Part shown: one piece after another, positions 1 through 10,443 of the stretch
Numbering within the stretch: position 1 is the stretch's first letter
How the letters are laid out: every line of letters starts with the position of its first letter
The notes under the pieces: model-generated
Databases searched by the model: none
Seen by the model: only the letters and a program-made list of their open reading frames with translations
Told to the model about the DNA's origin: nothing
Origin: Rhizodiscina lignyota
Lineage: Eukaryota > Ascomycota > Dothideomycetes > Aulographales > Rhizodiscinaceae
Direction: 5' to 3'
NCBI GenBank assembly: GCA_010015805.1
Contig: ML978128.1
Coordinates: 1,674,001-1,738,000 of the forward strand
Length of the DNA: 64,000 nucleotides
Made by a program: the position numbers and the translations under genes

Positions 1-1184
1 GTAGAGACTAACAGCCAAGGTAGCCTGTTTCAGCCTCGTGTGTCTTTCGACACTTTCGAGAGGCAAGCTGAGGTGAAGTCGGATACGACGTCATTCTCGC
101 TTGTCAAGAAGCACAAGGATTACGAATACTCGAAGCGCTCGCGCACCTTTCTCTGCGGGCTGGACGCAAACGATTACTCCGAGTTTGCTCTCGAGTGGCT
201 TATCGATGAGCTGGTTGATGACGGCGATGAAATTGTCTGTCTTCGGGTCGTCGAGGCGGATTCGAACATTGCGGGGCACAAGAGCGTAGAGCAGCAACGC
301 TATCGAGCAGAGGCGGAAAATCTGATGAAGCAAATCCAGGAAAAGAATGTCGAAAACAAGGCAATCAATCTCATATTGGAGTTCGCGGTGGGCAAGGTTC
401 AAGACGTTATTGATGACATGGTATGTGTCGGTTACTCTTCGCACGCGTCGGAATTATGCGGCTCATTTCCATCTAGATCAAAATTTACGAGCCTGCCATT
501 CTTATTGTTGGTACGCGTGGTCGAAGTCTCGGCGGCTTCCAAGGCCTGCTCCCCGGATCCGTGTCGAAATGGGTGCTTCAGCATTCCCCAGTCCCCGTCA
601 TTGTCGTTCGACCGAACTCGAAGCGTGCCAAAGGCAAGCGGAAACGGCTTCAGGACCCTACGAGAACTGGATATCGCGATCTGCTTGACAAGAGCTCCCA
701 AGGCGGGGGTCACCTCCTTGACTTTGCGCATCGTAACAGTTCCGATGTAGTGACTACATTGCGTGCTGCGTCAGATGCCGAGCCAGCAGCTGTGGCAGCA
801 GCCATTGGACTAAAAGATGAGACGCCTTCGCCTGGATATAAGGGGGATCCGTTGATGAAAGTCGAGTCTGGCAAGACAGACGGGACAGATACGACGGAGT
901 TGTCACCAGAAAGCGCCTCTGGACGTGAGACGTCTCCGGAAGCATTGAGAAGTCCAGCACGCGTCATGAAGAGTCCTGACACTGAGAACTTGGAGAGCCC
1001 AGATTTAAGCGATGCATCAAGTGCGGACGAAAACGACGAGACAGAATTGGAGCTTAAATCTGGAGAGTCAATTGATACACCCGATCCTCCTGTCGAGCCG
1101 GCCAAGGCGGAGTCCTCTCATAGCCCTGCAGCTGACGACAATCTCTCGCCAAAAGCCGAGCCCGCTGAAGCTGGAAAAGGCTGA
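1..1184 (+). CDS. Universal stress protein (UspA) domain protein, 5' end outside window
   Basis: Coding exons are 1-420 and 477-1184, joined in phase across a 56-nt intron (gtatgt...tctag). The frame is open from base 1 with no ATG before the conserved part, so the true start lies upstream of the window. The USP domain runs from the segment with FLCGLDANDYSEFALEWL to PVPVIVVRPN, and includes the nucleotide-binding-type pattern GTRGRSLGGFQGLLPGSVS just after the intron. The C-terminal ~200 residues are Ser/Glu/Asp-rich and low complexity (repeated SP, ESPD and SPE motifs), which suggests a phosphorylated disordered tail. Fungal members of this family usually carry long disordered flanks round one UspA domain; their cellular role is poorly defined. 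Confident about the domain, unsure of the full length. Confidence 0.88.
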
Positions 1185-1866
1185 ATGTTTTGTCATGATG
1201 CTTGAGTGACGGCGGAACAAGGTTATGTTGCATGCACCTCTCTACATACCCATAGCGGCTGGATTGCGTGTCTCTCTTTAGCACTTCGGATCAAATTGAA
1301 TACATGATGTAGGCAAGCATCGCGAATCACTATCAGTGCCCCATATTAATTAACATCGGACACGGTAAGAGTGGTAAGTGCAACGCTTACCTTATCGCTA
1401 TCTGCAAGGAACGAGCGTGCGGGAGCTAAATGATAGCGCGGTGCATTCGCTCCAAATTTCCGACCCGTTCGTCATTTGTCGACTGTTGACTCTTAAGAGA
1501 AGTACAGTCGGTAGCAGCGACTTTACGAGGCAAATGCTCTGGCTACGCGTGAGAGCTGTACAGCTGGGAACAGAGATCTACCATTGGCTTGAAATCGATA
1601 GTCTGAGGCATATCGGATCGTGCCTTCCCGGCTGTGACAGGACGACCCCTTGCGTGTGCAGATCGTCATCGGGGATTGCTGCCGCGGCGCTGAAAGCCAC
1701 CTCAACCCAATCCATCATCCCTCCAAATTCTTCCATATACCCTCCCCCACGAACCTCATCCCTCTCCTGCCAACCTCTGCCCATCGAACATCAATGTCTC
1801 TGCACTCCTCCGCTCATACAAGACACCCAAGGCGATCCAGCACCCTCTCCTCCCCCACCTCGCCAC
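1185..1866. other. Intergenic; 5' region of GPR89-like gene with a possible overlapping uORF
   Basis: No gene is seen. The last ~200 nt before the next start are pyrimidine-rich, as in fungal promoters and leaders. An ATG at 1794 opens a 32-codon frame ending at 1892, overlapping the main start at 1867 in another frame. If the leader includes it, it would act as an inhibitory upstream ORF. Confidence 0.5.
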
Positions 1867-3569
1867 ATGTTCGACACTTCCTGCTCCGGTGATTCCTGTG
1901 GCCCGCGCCAGCGCTTCTCCGCCGTCCTTCTCTCCTCGCTCCCCTTCATCGTCAGCTTCTTGCTCGTCGCGACCGCCGTCTCGCAGAAGCTATGGCCGCT
2001 GCTGTCTGGCGGCGGCGTGGCCAATGGCGACAGCAAAGACGTCTCTCCGGTTTCCCCCCGCGCTGTGCGACTCCCCACGCATACGTATGAGCTCGATTCC
2101 AAGTCGCGACTTGGGAGGACGGTACCGAGACCATCGGCACGGCATCTCGCGGGCTTCACGTTCAGCACGAATTTCGCGCTGAGCGCCGTTTTGGTGGAAT
2201 TGATTCTGTGCGACATTTCCAATGCGCTGAACCCCGCCGCGCGTTCGCTGGTCTTGAAGGTCACGCTCCCGTCCTTACTCTTCCTGCTCATTCTGGTCGC
2301 GCCGGCCTTGGAACTACATTCTATGATAGCGGCGGCGGGATGGAACTTCACAGGCACGAGAAGGACAAGGCTCAGAACGGCGTGGCTGATTGAAATTGCT
2401 GGGCTGGCGTGCTGGTTGTGGCTGTTCTGGTATCTGGGCAAGGGCCTGCTGGGACTGTATCTGGAAGAGGAGTCGTATATGCGCACACGTAGCTTCAGCG
2501 AAGGATGCTTGGAGCGCATTGGCATTATAGGAATAGCACTCATGGCTTTGCTGTCCGGTTTTGCTGCCGTGAGCGCTGTGTGGCACACTCTGGCCATGAG
2601 GTCGAAACCAGTACGTCCCCTCCGTTAGAAATACAATAGCACCACACACTAATCACCACCACTCAGGTCACCGAAGCAGACATCGCCCGCAAATCCGCCG
2701 GCCTCTCCGCAACCGACGACATGCTCCTGGCCAAACGCTCCCGCCTGCGCGCCGTCCAGCGCAAGATGTCCGAGACCCCCGGCCCAGATGGCTTCATGGG
2801 CCGCGTAATGGGCTCCATCCGCGGCAACGCCGACGCCACCGAATCCCGCACTCTGCAGCTCGAGATCGCGGGCCTCGAGACGATGCGCGTGTCGCTCAGC
2901 AACTCACTCTTGTCGCTGCAGACGCGGAGGCATGCGCAGCTGAGGGGCAAGACTCCTGTGGGCAGGCTGTGCAATGTGGGGAATTACATATTCGCGGTGT
3001 ATTGCGCGTACCGGATTGGGTCGGCGCTGCTGGATTTGACGCGACGGTTTATCCTGCCGTCGACGGGGCAGCATGCGAGTTCGGACCCCGTGACGGTGCT
3101 TCTGTCTGTGGTTGCGAAACACTGGGATCCCACGATCGACCGCGCGGCATGGTCGAGGAGTATCTCGTTCTTGCTGTCGGGGTTCATGCTGCTCGCGAGC
3201 TTCAATTCCGCGCTGCAGACGTTCTTGCTGCTCGCGAGGGCGTTCCCGACTCTGCTGCGCTCGACGCTGCATGCGAATCTCGCATTGCTGGTCAGCCAGG
3301 TCAGCGCGACGTACGTCATTAGCAGTGCGCTGCTTCTGCGGAGCAATCTACCGGACGATGTGAGAGGGGGTATTAGTGAAGCCCTTGGCAGCCCTCTGGA
3401 CGTTGGGTTCGTGGGGAAGTGGTTTGAAGGGTGGTTCATTAGCGCGGTGGGGTTGACGTGTGTGGGCATTTGGTTGTCAAGGAGATGGAAAGCTCCTGGG
3501 GAGCTGGAGGATGATATTGGCGATGAGACTGTCGAGCTGGGTCGCGTGGAGATGGGGAAGATTAGCTGA
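1867..3569 (+). CDS. GPR89/Golgi pH regulator (GPHR) family multi-pass membrane protein
   Basis: Exons 1867-2610 and 2667-3569 are joined by a 56-nt intron (gtacgt...actcag) and give 548 residues. The family (animal GPR89/GPHR, plant GTG1/2) comprises anion-channel-like or GPCR-like proteins of Golgi/ER membranes that help keep the Golgi acidic. Hydrophobic segments include FIVSFLLVATAV near the N-terminus, four more in exon 1, then a charged middle loop starting at VTEADIARKSAGLS, followed by the C-terminal ABA-GPCR-type half with ISFLLSGFMLLASFNSALQ and the last helix VGLTCVGIWL. Length and topology fit the family (about 450-550 residues). The ATG at 1867 was chosen because it lies just before the first membrane segment and the upstream open frame lacks family features. 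It converges with ERG25. Confidence 0.85.
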
Positions 3570-3978
3570 AGGAAAGGGTTTTGGTTGCTTTGCGTCATAT
3601 TATGGAGTTGGCGTTGCTGCGGTTGGTTTTATGCGATATACCAAGGGAACATTATCACGCAAGTATATGAAATGCGAACTAGATGGTCAAGGCGAGGGCT
3701 TGGATGTTTTGAGGTTCATTGTATTAGCTTTCTATTTTCTGCTGCCTTCAAGGGCGCATTTATCCCAAGACCAGGGAGCGTACTCCGTACAGCGAAGGAA
3801 ATTGCGCCGGCGCGCTCTAACTACAAAATAATTATACATCGCTTAATTGGATGTCTATATAATGAGGTGACTTTTGCAAGTCTATGTAGAATGTAAATGC
3901 TCCGTCTCTTTGCGAGGAATGACTGAACTGACTCCACGTAATGCACCAATTCGATCAAGCCGATGATGCTGTTCGAAC
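3570..3978. other. Intergenic between convergent genes
   Basis: This is the 3' flank of two tail-to-tail genes. It is AT-richer than its neighbours and carries AATAAT-like stretches that could serve polyadenylation of either transcript. No gene is seen. Confidence 0.5.
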
Positions 3979-5026
3979 TTACTGGGCCTTTTTTGAAGAG
4001 GCCTTCAGCGCCTTGAAGGCTCTCCTCCTCTCGTTCGCCTCCGCGGAGGACTCGGTGTCCAGGCAGTAGTCCCACCACCTGAAGCTGCTGGCATAGTTGC
4101 CGACAAACTTCTCGTGATGCGTATCGTGGTGGTCCGCGCCCGCCCAGATGGGCAAGAAGTGATGCAAGCTCCAAGGGAACTCGTAACCCGAGTGCGCATC
4201 AATCGCCTGGAACAGCCTGAGCACAATCCAGATATACATGGTCAGAATGTGCAGCTCCCCGGTGAATGCGCACCACACAATCGGGCTTCCAACCGTACCG
4301 ATGCCGAGGATCATCACCTCGATCGGGCTCGCGTATTCGGCGGCCAGGCCGAACGGCGCGGAGTACTGGTGGTGGATCTTGTGCACGTTCTTGTAGAGGA
4401 AGGAGGAGGCGTGCATCGCGCGGTGCGTCCAGTAGTGCCACGCGTCCTCCATCACGAAGAAGACGGCGATCTGGAAGGCCATGGTGAGCGGCGAGGGGAA
4501 GGGCACGGCGGTGCTGAGGCCGAAGTATTGCGCCATTGGGTGGAACAGCCAGATTTGCGGGAGCTCGACGGTGAAGTGGGAGAGGAGGACGAGGAGGGCG
4601 CATGACCATTGCTCTTTGGCGGTGGGGATTTTGGACTGCAGATTCACTTGTTAACTGTCTGACTTTGCGCTGATGGCGTGATAGGGGCACTTCAACATAC
4701 GTGCTGAATCTTGTACTTCCTCATCCACGGAAGGCAGTCGATTACGATCCACGGCAGACTGCGGCCAAAGTAGACTATCTCGTGCATGGCGAAGGAGAGG
4801 ATGCCCGTGGCGAGCACGTCGTTCTGCATGTACGTGTACCATGCCAGCCACAGCTTCTCGAAGTAATTGAGCGAGACATTGTATTTCGAGACTTCGTCGA
4901 ACTGTGCCCAGTACGTGTCTTGCGGGAGGCCGACGAGCGGGTCGAAGGCGGTGGTGGAATTCCTGTTGAGGGACGTGAGATAAGTATTTGGAAATTTAGG
5001 GGGAGCGCGGTCGCAGCAGCCTACAT
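3979..5026 (-). CDS. erg25: C-4 methylsterol monooxygenase (sterol C4-methyl oxidase)
   Basis: Exons on the minus strand are 5026-5025, 4962-4701 and 4635-3979 (306 residues; yeast Erg25 is 309). The enzyme is an ER membrane di-iron oxygenase that oxidises the C4 methyl groups of 4,4-dimethylzymosterol in ergosterol synthesis, working with Erg26/Erg27. The fatty-acid-hydroxylase histidine boxes are visible: HRAMH, HKIHH and HHDTHH, with hydrophobic segments between. The internal junction reads [16 protein letters not shown], as expected for the family. The start is odd: the only way to reach an ATG in frame is to splice AT (5026-5025) to G (4962) across a 62-nt intron, giving MNSTTAF. Upstream the frame runs to a TAA without another ATG. 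The body of the call is firm; the split start is inference. Confidence 0.93.
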
Positions 5027-6346
5027 TTTCGAGTTGCAGCCAATTTTCAGCAAATGAAGAATATTCCCGTGTCTGGCCAGGCCAATTGGCGGTAGATGGA
5101 GGAGTTATGTGCAGTGGCTGTTGTGGGAGCGAGTGGTGATGGAGGTTTTGTATTGTCCCTTATTAGTCGGTGTGGGTCGATTCCAGTTTGGCCACTCCCG
5201 GGCGCTGGTGACGAGTCGAGAGTCGCGCCATCCAGGAATCTCGGCTTCCGGGCGCACAGACCATCATCGACAGGTCAGATGCCTGTTTGGGCTGCCGCTG
5301 CCTGCAGCCACGATCAGATAAGCTTAAACAGAGCCTCAGGCACGGCGTCCGGATGTCAACTCGTTCTCCTTCCACGAAGTCACGCGTTGATGGCCCTACA
5401 ATTACGACTCCGGATATTGCTGCTCCGTATGCACCTCGAATCACTTCATGGCTAGCATTCGTCCTTTGCCATCTCTGACGCCACTAAGATTAGACCTGGC
5501 AGGTCGAAGTCATCTGGCACTCGCTGATGGAAGTCACCACTCAGAAGTCAACTCGACGTCGCTCCTCTGTCGCCTGTAATTCGAGCCCAAATTGCCTCAG
5601 TAGAGCAACCACTCGCCTCTATATTGTATTCGCTCGCTTAATCCGAATACGGTCACGATAGGCGAGCCCTCGCTGAAAGGACTTGGAAGGAGACATCGAT
5701 CACGTTTTGTGATACCACCAGCACCACGCTCCCGCTAGCGATCCGGTTGAAACTTCTCCGGCCCATAAAACAGGCTCAGATCGAGGCCATTGTGCAGAAT
5801 CTAGGTGCTCATGCAGTATGCTGATGGATGTCCGAGTTAGAATGGTCCACTTGCCGCACGAGGATGTGAAGTGCGGCACGATCCAGGAAAGAGACATGAA
5901 TGCTCTGAGGACCATGCGGCTACCCTCTTTAATTATGACATTTAGGTAAGGGAACCGGTCGAGACCCTGTGGCTGCGGAAGCTCGGGCTCGGAAGCGAGT
6001 CTTCCAGCCTACTTTCAGTCTCCTTAAAATCTCCTGACCGGCAAGTACGAAGAAGAGGACCAACTTCAGACAAAGGGCTGTCGTAGCAGTTCCGGAGCTT
6101 CCTGAAGACTAGTCACAATGTCCAGCTTGTCTGGCTAACTCGCCAATAGTATGCGTCTACCTTGAGGATGCTAACATGGTGCGACTGATATTCCCTGTGG
6201 GGAGAGATGTTTATATACCCTTTCGAGATATATTCGTCATGAGTGGAAGGTAAAACTGCTACTGGAGATGTAATATCTCTTCAATACACAACCCTAATGT
6301 AATGTGCTCTCTTTGCCTCAGAATGAAGTCGTTTATGCATGAGCGC
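5027..6346. other. Intergenic, ERG25 promoter side; one hairpin-forming inverted repeat
   Basis: 1.3 kb with no convincing gene. The right part is the 3' flank of the MYND-like gene. A perfect 8-bp inverted repeat with an 11-nt spacer (TGCCGCAC at 5852-5859, GTGCGGCA at 5871-5878) could be a dimeric-regulator site or a hairpin. A 71-codon minus-strand frame at 5700-5915 overlaps it but shows no recognisable features. Confidence 0.45.
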
Positions 6347-7561
6347 TCACAGGAACTCGGACCACGTTAACGGGCGCGAATCTGGATCTCCATTGAACTT
6401 CCATCTCAGAAAGGCCATTGCTCCTGGAGTCTCAACCCACGAGTCGTACGAGTTTCTCAAACCTCCAGGACACTCCTGGCCACCGGTACGATCCAGCACT
6501 CGGAATCGCTCATCGAAACTGGCATAGTGGTCCAGCATCACAGGCCAATAGCGATCCGCAATGTCCTTGACTGTGATATAGAGCATATCGATCTGGTGAT
6601 TCAGCTCTCCAATACTTGCGGCATGGTCACGGCATTCCCAGAGGTGTCGATTGTTTGCAACAATGGGACTTTGAGGAATATACGAGCGGACCACGTCCTG
6701 TATCTCGCGTGGAAGTGCACTGCCCAACGTCGTGTCTTCGAAAATCGTGGCCTTCTGCAAGGCTCCCAGATCGAGAATCAACTTGATCTTCAAAAGCGTA
6801 GCAGCGATGTTGTGCTCCAATATCGTTCCATCAAAGCCCGCGACGTTGTGATCGCAAAGGTATTCCACGGGCTCAAAGGCATCTTGCTGCTTCTCAATTA
6901 GGGTCGGATAGTCGGTAGAAAGATAATCGACGTCATCCCAATCAAAGTTGAAGGCTTTGCCAATGAACCTCCACCTCTTAAGAAAGTCGTAGCACTCTTG
7001 GTCCCGATCTAATCTCAATAGTAGCTGCGGTTCAGTATTTCTGGCCATGATCCCGTCGTTGCGGCTCAGTTTGAGAAGTCCCTGAACTTGCTCAAGCTGT
7101 GCCTCTACAGACTCTTTCGTGCGTAGACGGCGCATTGCTCTGATGAGATCCATGCGCGTTAGCATGTACTTCTGGGTCTGTCTTTCATCCCAGAAGCGAC
7201 CAGCTACCATGTTGAATGGGTCTACTGGTGCGAAATCTCTGCGAAGAACCCGTTCATCGGAAGCCAACTGCTCGCGATACATGGTAATGACCTCACATGC
7301 ATGCCCATGTCTGTCTCTGTGCGCAGAAAGGTGCTCATTGGAGCAATATCTGATGAGCCCACACTGGCTGCAGAGGAAGGAAGTTCCTTGACGACATGGC
7401 TGATTGCACTTCCCACAGCCGTCAGTCAACGATCGGTCCGGCCCTGGACGAGTGCCAACGATACCATCGATGTCATATCCTCTCCGTTGGCGATGGTCGC
7501 CGTACATGAGAGTCGGTGGATTCCTTAGATGATCCTCTCCCTCTGGCCACACAAGCGCCAT
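6347..7561 (-). CDS. MYND-like zinc-finger protein
   Basis: Single-exon frame of 404 residues from the ATG at 7561. A start further upstream would need a non-ATG codon. The N-terminal ~100 residues hold a cysteine/histidine cluster: CGKC, then CSQC, then YCSNEH, then HRDRHGHAC. This matches the MYND spacing (CxxC, CxxC, YC, HxxxC) except that the usual second cysteine of YCxxxC is replaced by histidine. MYND fingers mediate protein-protein contacts in nuclear regulators. The remaining ~300 residues are mostly helical-looking and not recognised. Such proteins are numerous and fast-evolving in Dothideomycetes. No function is assigned beyond the finger, and no catalytic SET or other domain is visible. 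Confidence 0.75.
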   Translation of the reverse strand: MALVWPEGEDHLRNPPTLMYGDHRQRRGYDIDGIVGTRPGPDRSLTDGCGKCNQPCRQGTSFLCSQCGLIRYCSNEHLSAHRDRHGHACEVITMYREQLASDERVLRRDFAPVDPFNMVAGRFWDERQTQKYMLTRMDLIRAMRRLRTKESVEAQLEQVQGLLKLSRNDGIMARNTEPQLLLRLDRDQECYDFLKRWRFIGKAFNFDWDDVDYLSTDYPTLIEKQQDAFEPVEYLCDHNVAGFDGTILEHNIAATLLKIKLILDLGALQKATIFEDTTLGSALPREIQDVVRSYIPQSPIVANNRHLWECRDHAASIGELNHQIDMLYITVKDIADRYWPVMLDHYASFDERFRVLDRTGGQECPGGLRNSYDSWVETPGAMAFLRWKFNGDPDSRPLTWSEFL

Positions 7562-8327
7562 AGGCGGAGGGCGAGGAGCGCCGTCATGTAGCAAATTGGT
7601 CCGTAGGATTGTTGCTGCGTGCCGAACAAGCGGTCGGAACGGTCAAGTTGAAGGTCTTGTGGTCTCGCAGTTTACCGTTTGAGGTTGATGATAGGACGAT
7701 ATAGGAAATTTGCCACCCGGCATTTTTCGGTGACGCATGTAATTTAGGAGCTTTCAGGGTAAAATGTCGACTTTGAAAGCTTTCACTAGCTTAATCAGGC
7801 CAAAAGCATTAACCTATTTGGTTGATTGCTCAATAAATTAAGCTTCCCGAGCCTTCAAGCGGAGTACATTATAAAAGGGCCCTCAACCGGGACCCAGCTC
7901 GCGCCGCAATCTCCATTGCAGATGCTTCTCCCAGCTGTGCATGCTCAAGACGGAAGCCGATCAGTCACTCTGCCAGTCCCCCGATTGTCCGATGTTTCAA
8001 CACCACAAGATATTAGATCTCGGGAGGATTTGATCAATTTCTATGGGATATTTGACGGAAGTCTTGGTGGAGAAGGGTGCAGCGCCCGAGATTTTATCCG
8101 AACTAGGAAACGCCTGGTGACCTAGAGAAGCTGTAAGCACTCTGTGAGATCAGCTTCTTTTTCTCTCTTTCCACGTCACATTCCATCCGTATATTAATCA
8201 CAGCGTTGAATCCCTCGCGAGCATCATGGTATACGACTTGAGGCCTGTTCGCAAGGGCTGGAGACTGACTAACGACTTACGTGGTCTTTGTTTAATGCGC
8301 GTTCTTCACCCAAAGTCTTAACTGGTC
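7562..8327. promoter_or_regulatory. Intergenic with a TATA box upstream of the Zn2Cys6 gene
   Basis: A TATAAAAG sequence at about 7870-7877 is the best core-promoter match in the interval. It lies some 450 bp before the regulator's ATG. An ATG at 7922, about 45 nt after the TATA, opens a 67-codon frame ending at 8125; it shows no recognisable domain and may be leader or a tiny gene. The left 100 bp is the 5' flank of the MYND-like gene. Confidence 0.35.
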
Positions 8328-10375
8328 ATGGAAAGTCAGCTTGAGCAAAAGAGAAGGAGTCGGCAAGGCTGTTGGACCTGCAGAACCAGGTTCGCTTCTT
8401 ACAATATCGATGTGTGAAGACGCCGCTCACCAGATCAGGAAGAAGAAATGTGATGAATCAGGGCCACCATGTCTCAATTGCAGGCGTTTGGGACTGAGCT
8501 GCGAATATGACGTCAAACTCATATGGGAGGATGATCAGAGAAGAGATGGAATGAAAAGACGCGGCCCGCGTGCGAAGAACGCTAAGACCACTGATCCGCA
8601 CAACAGCATTCGAGGCTCTACTGCTCAAACGTGCCCGTTCGCACTTCGAGCCAAAGACCCACCAACGTACGGGGCTGAATTGACTGGATGTCCGGATCCA
8701 GTAGAACAAGAGAACGGCGCTTTTCAGCTGCCTTCGACGTCTGAGGTACGCCAGCAGCGGTTGGTAAGCCATTCTCTTCAGCTCTCTACTACTCTCGTTA
8801 TTTCTGGAAAGAGGCGCCGTTAGGTCCTGTACGCTCACGATGAATTCATAGAATTCATATTCGAGATTGTTGGGGAGTAGCTTGTCCAGTCTGCCTTGGC
8901 AGATTTGCTTCTTGTTGTCGAAGAGCAAGGGCTATGTCAACGGGGTTGATCTGAAATGAGCACTTCGCAGCTTCGCTAACTGCCTTTTTCAGCCATCTTC
9001 ATCCGTTATGGTGCGGATGCCTCATTCTTCAGGCTTACCACGTCTCCTCGACCCGACAGAGTCACTATTGTTCGATTCATACATACAGAGATTCTCAAGG
9101 ACTTATCCAACCCATTCTGGACCGAGTAACCCATTCCTATCGGTACTCGTTCCATTGGCTTCACAGAACGATGTAGTACTAAATTCTTTACTCGCGTTAA
9201 GCGGTGCGCAAGGATGGGATCGCACCTCTCCTGAGATGGAGAGTGTAACATTAAGACTAAAGCACCGGGCACTACAAGGATGCAGAGCGCTCTTGCAAGA
9301 AGGCCCTTTTGCTGCACACACCACGAATGCGGTGTCTGGGCATGAGCTGCAAATGTCCGCATCAAGTCAACGAAGCTCCATTTCCTCAATTCCGAATGCA
9401 TTGAGCGAGGAAAACGTGATTTTTCTCCTTGCCAGCTCTGTGCTATTCCTATTGTACGAGAAGATCTCCGGGGAAGAAAACTGGAAGCCCCACATCGAGT
9501 TCATCAATCGGCTTTTCAACCAGCATCTTCATCGCTTCACCAGCACAGAAGCATACCAATTTTTACACAGCATATTTCTGTACAATGACCTCGTCAGGTC
9601 CACTTCACTTCAGCTGCCGACGCTTTCCTCCTTCTATCTACGAGCTGCACAGCCGCAAGTGGGCGATGCAGGCGACAGAACAGGAACCCAATCACGCCAT
9701 TATTTCCCTCGACTTATCGCCAGAATCTCTACCGGGGAAGAAACTGTATCCGATGAGGACATTGCTGTATGGGATGGAATATTGGATTGGCTTCCTAGCT
9801 TCGCACTCACAGAAGCCGACAATGAGAGCACTATTGCAAGTCCCCGCATGCATCATGTGGCAGCTAACCATTTCTCAGCGACAGAGGATGCTCAGATTCA
9901 TGAAGGGAGGCATAGTGAGAATGTTCCTGGTCCGGGTACCTCTGACTGGAATGATCAACGGACGGTGTCGGAGCTCTACCGAACAGCAGCAAGGATATTC
10001 CGTCGACAAATCCTTCGAAAGCGCCAGCATACAACCGTCGCATCGGAATCAGGAGCTGATGCCTACGGAGGGGATGAAATACCATACCTTGCTAGCTGGG
10101 CCATTCAATTGATCCAGTCACTGCCGGAGGGATCTGTCTTTGACAATGCGCTCCTCTTGCCCATTGGGGTCGCTGGCAGAGAGCTTACGGCGATACACAG
10201 TCAGGAAAGAGAGTACATCATTCTCCGTCTTCGTTCTCTGGAACAGCGATTTCAGATGCGACATTTTAGACGCGTGCAGGAGGTTTTGATCAATCACTGG
10301 TCCAGACTTGATGGTACGGTTCTCATGCCCTCCAACCAAGATGATACTTCGCGGGAGATGATACTGTTTGGTTAA
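8328..10375 (+). CDS. Zn2Cys6 fungal transcription factor (Fungal_trans_2 type)
   Basis: Proposed exons are 8328-8389, 8439-8763 and 8993-10375 (589 residues). Exon 1 joins exon 2 across a 49-nt intron inside the DNA-binding domain and completes a perfect binuclear cluster, C-x2-C-x6-C-x6-C-x2-C-x6-C (residues about 15-42, CWTCRTRKKKCDESGPPC...), followed by a basic KRRGPRAK linker. Exon 3 holds the regulatory domain with YIQRFSRTYPT, NPFLSVLVPLA and LLALSGAQ, typical of this class. The nucleus is the expected site and the targets are unknown. The second intron (229 nt, gtaagc...tttcag) is long for this window, and a small extra exon inside it cannot be excluded. The gene ends 68 bp from the convergent dioxygenase, a pairing often seen for a local regulator and its target but not proof of it. 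Confidence 0.82.
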
Positions 10376-10443
10376 ACAGGCTGCTATATTCGTTATCTCT
10401 AATCCGCAGAATGAGCGGAAGTACTTGTTTATTCTAATATCTA

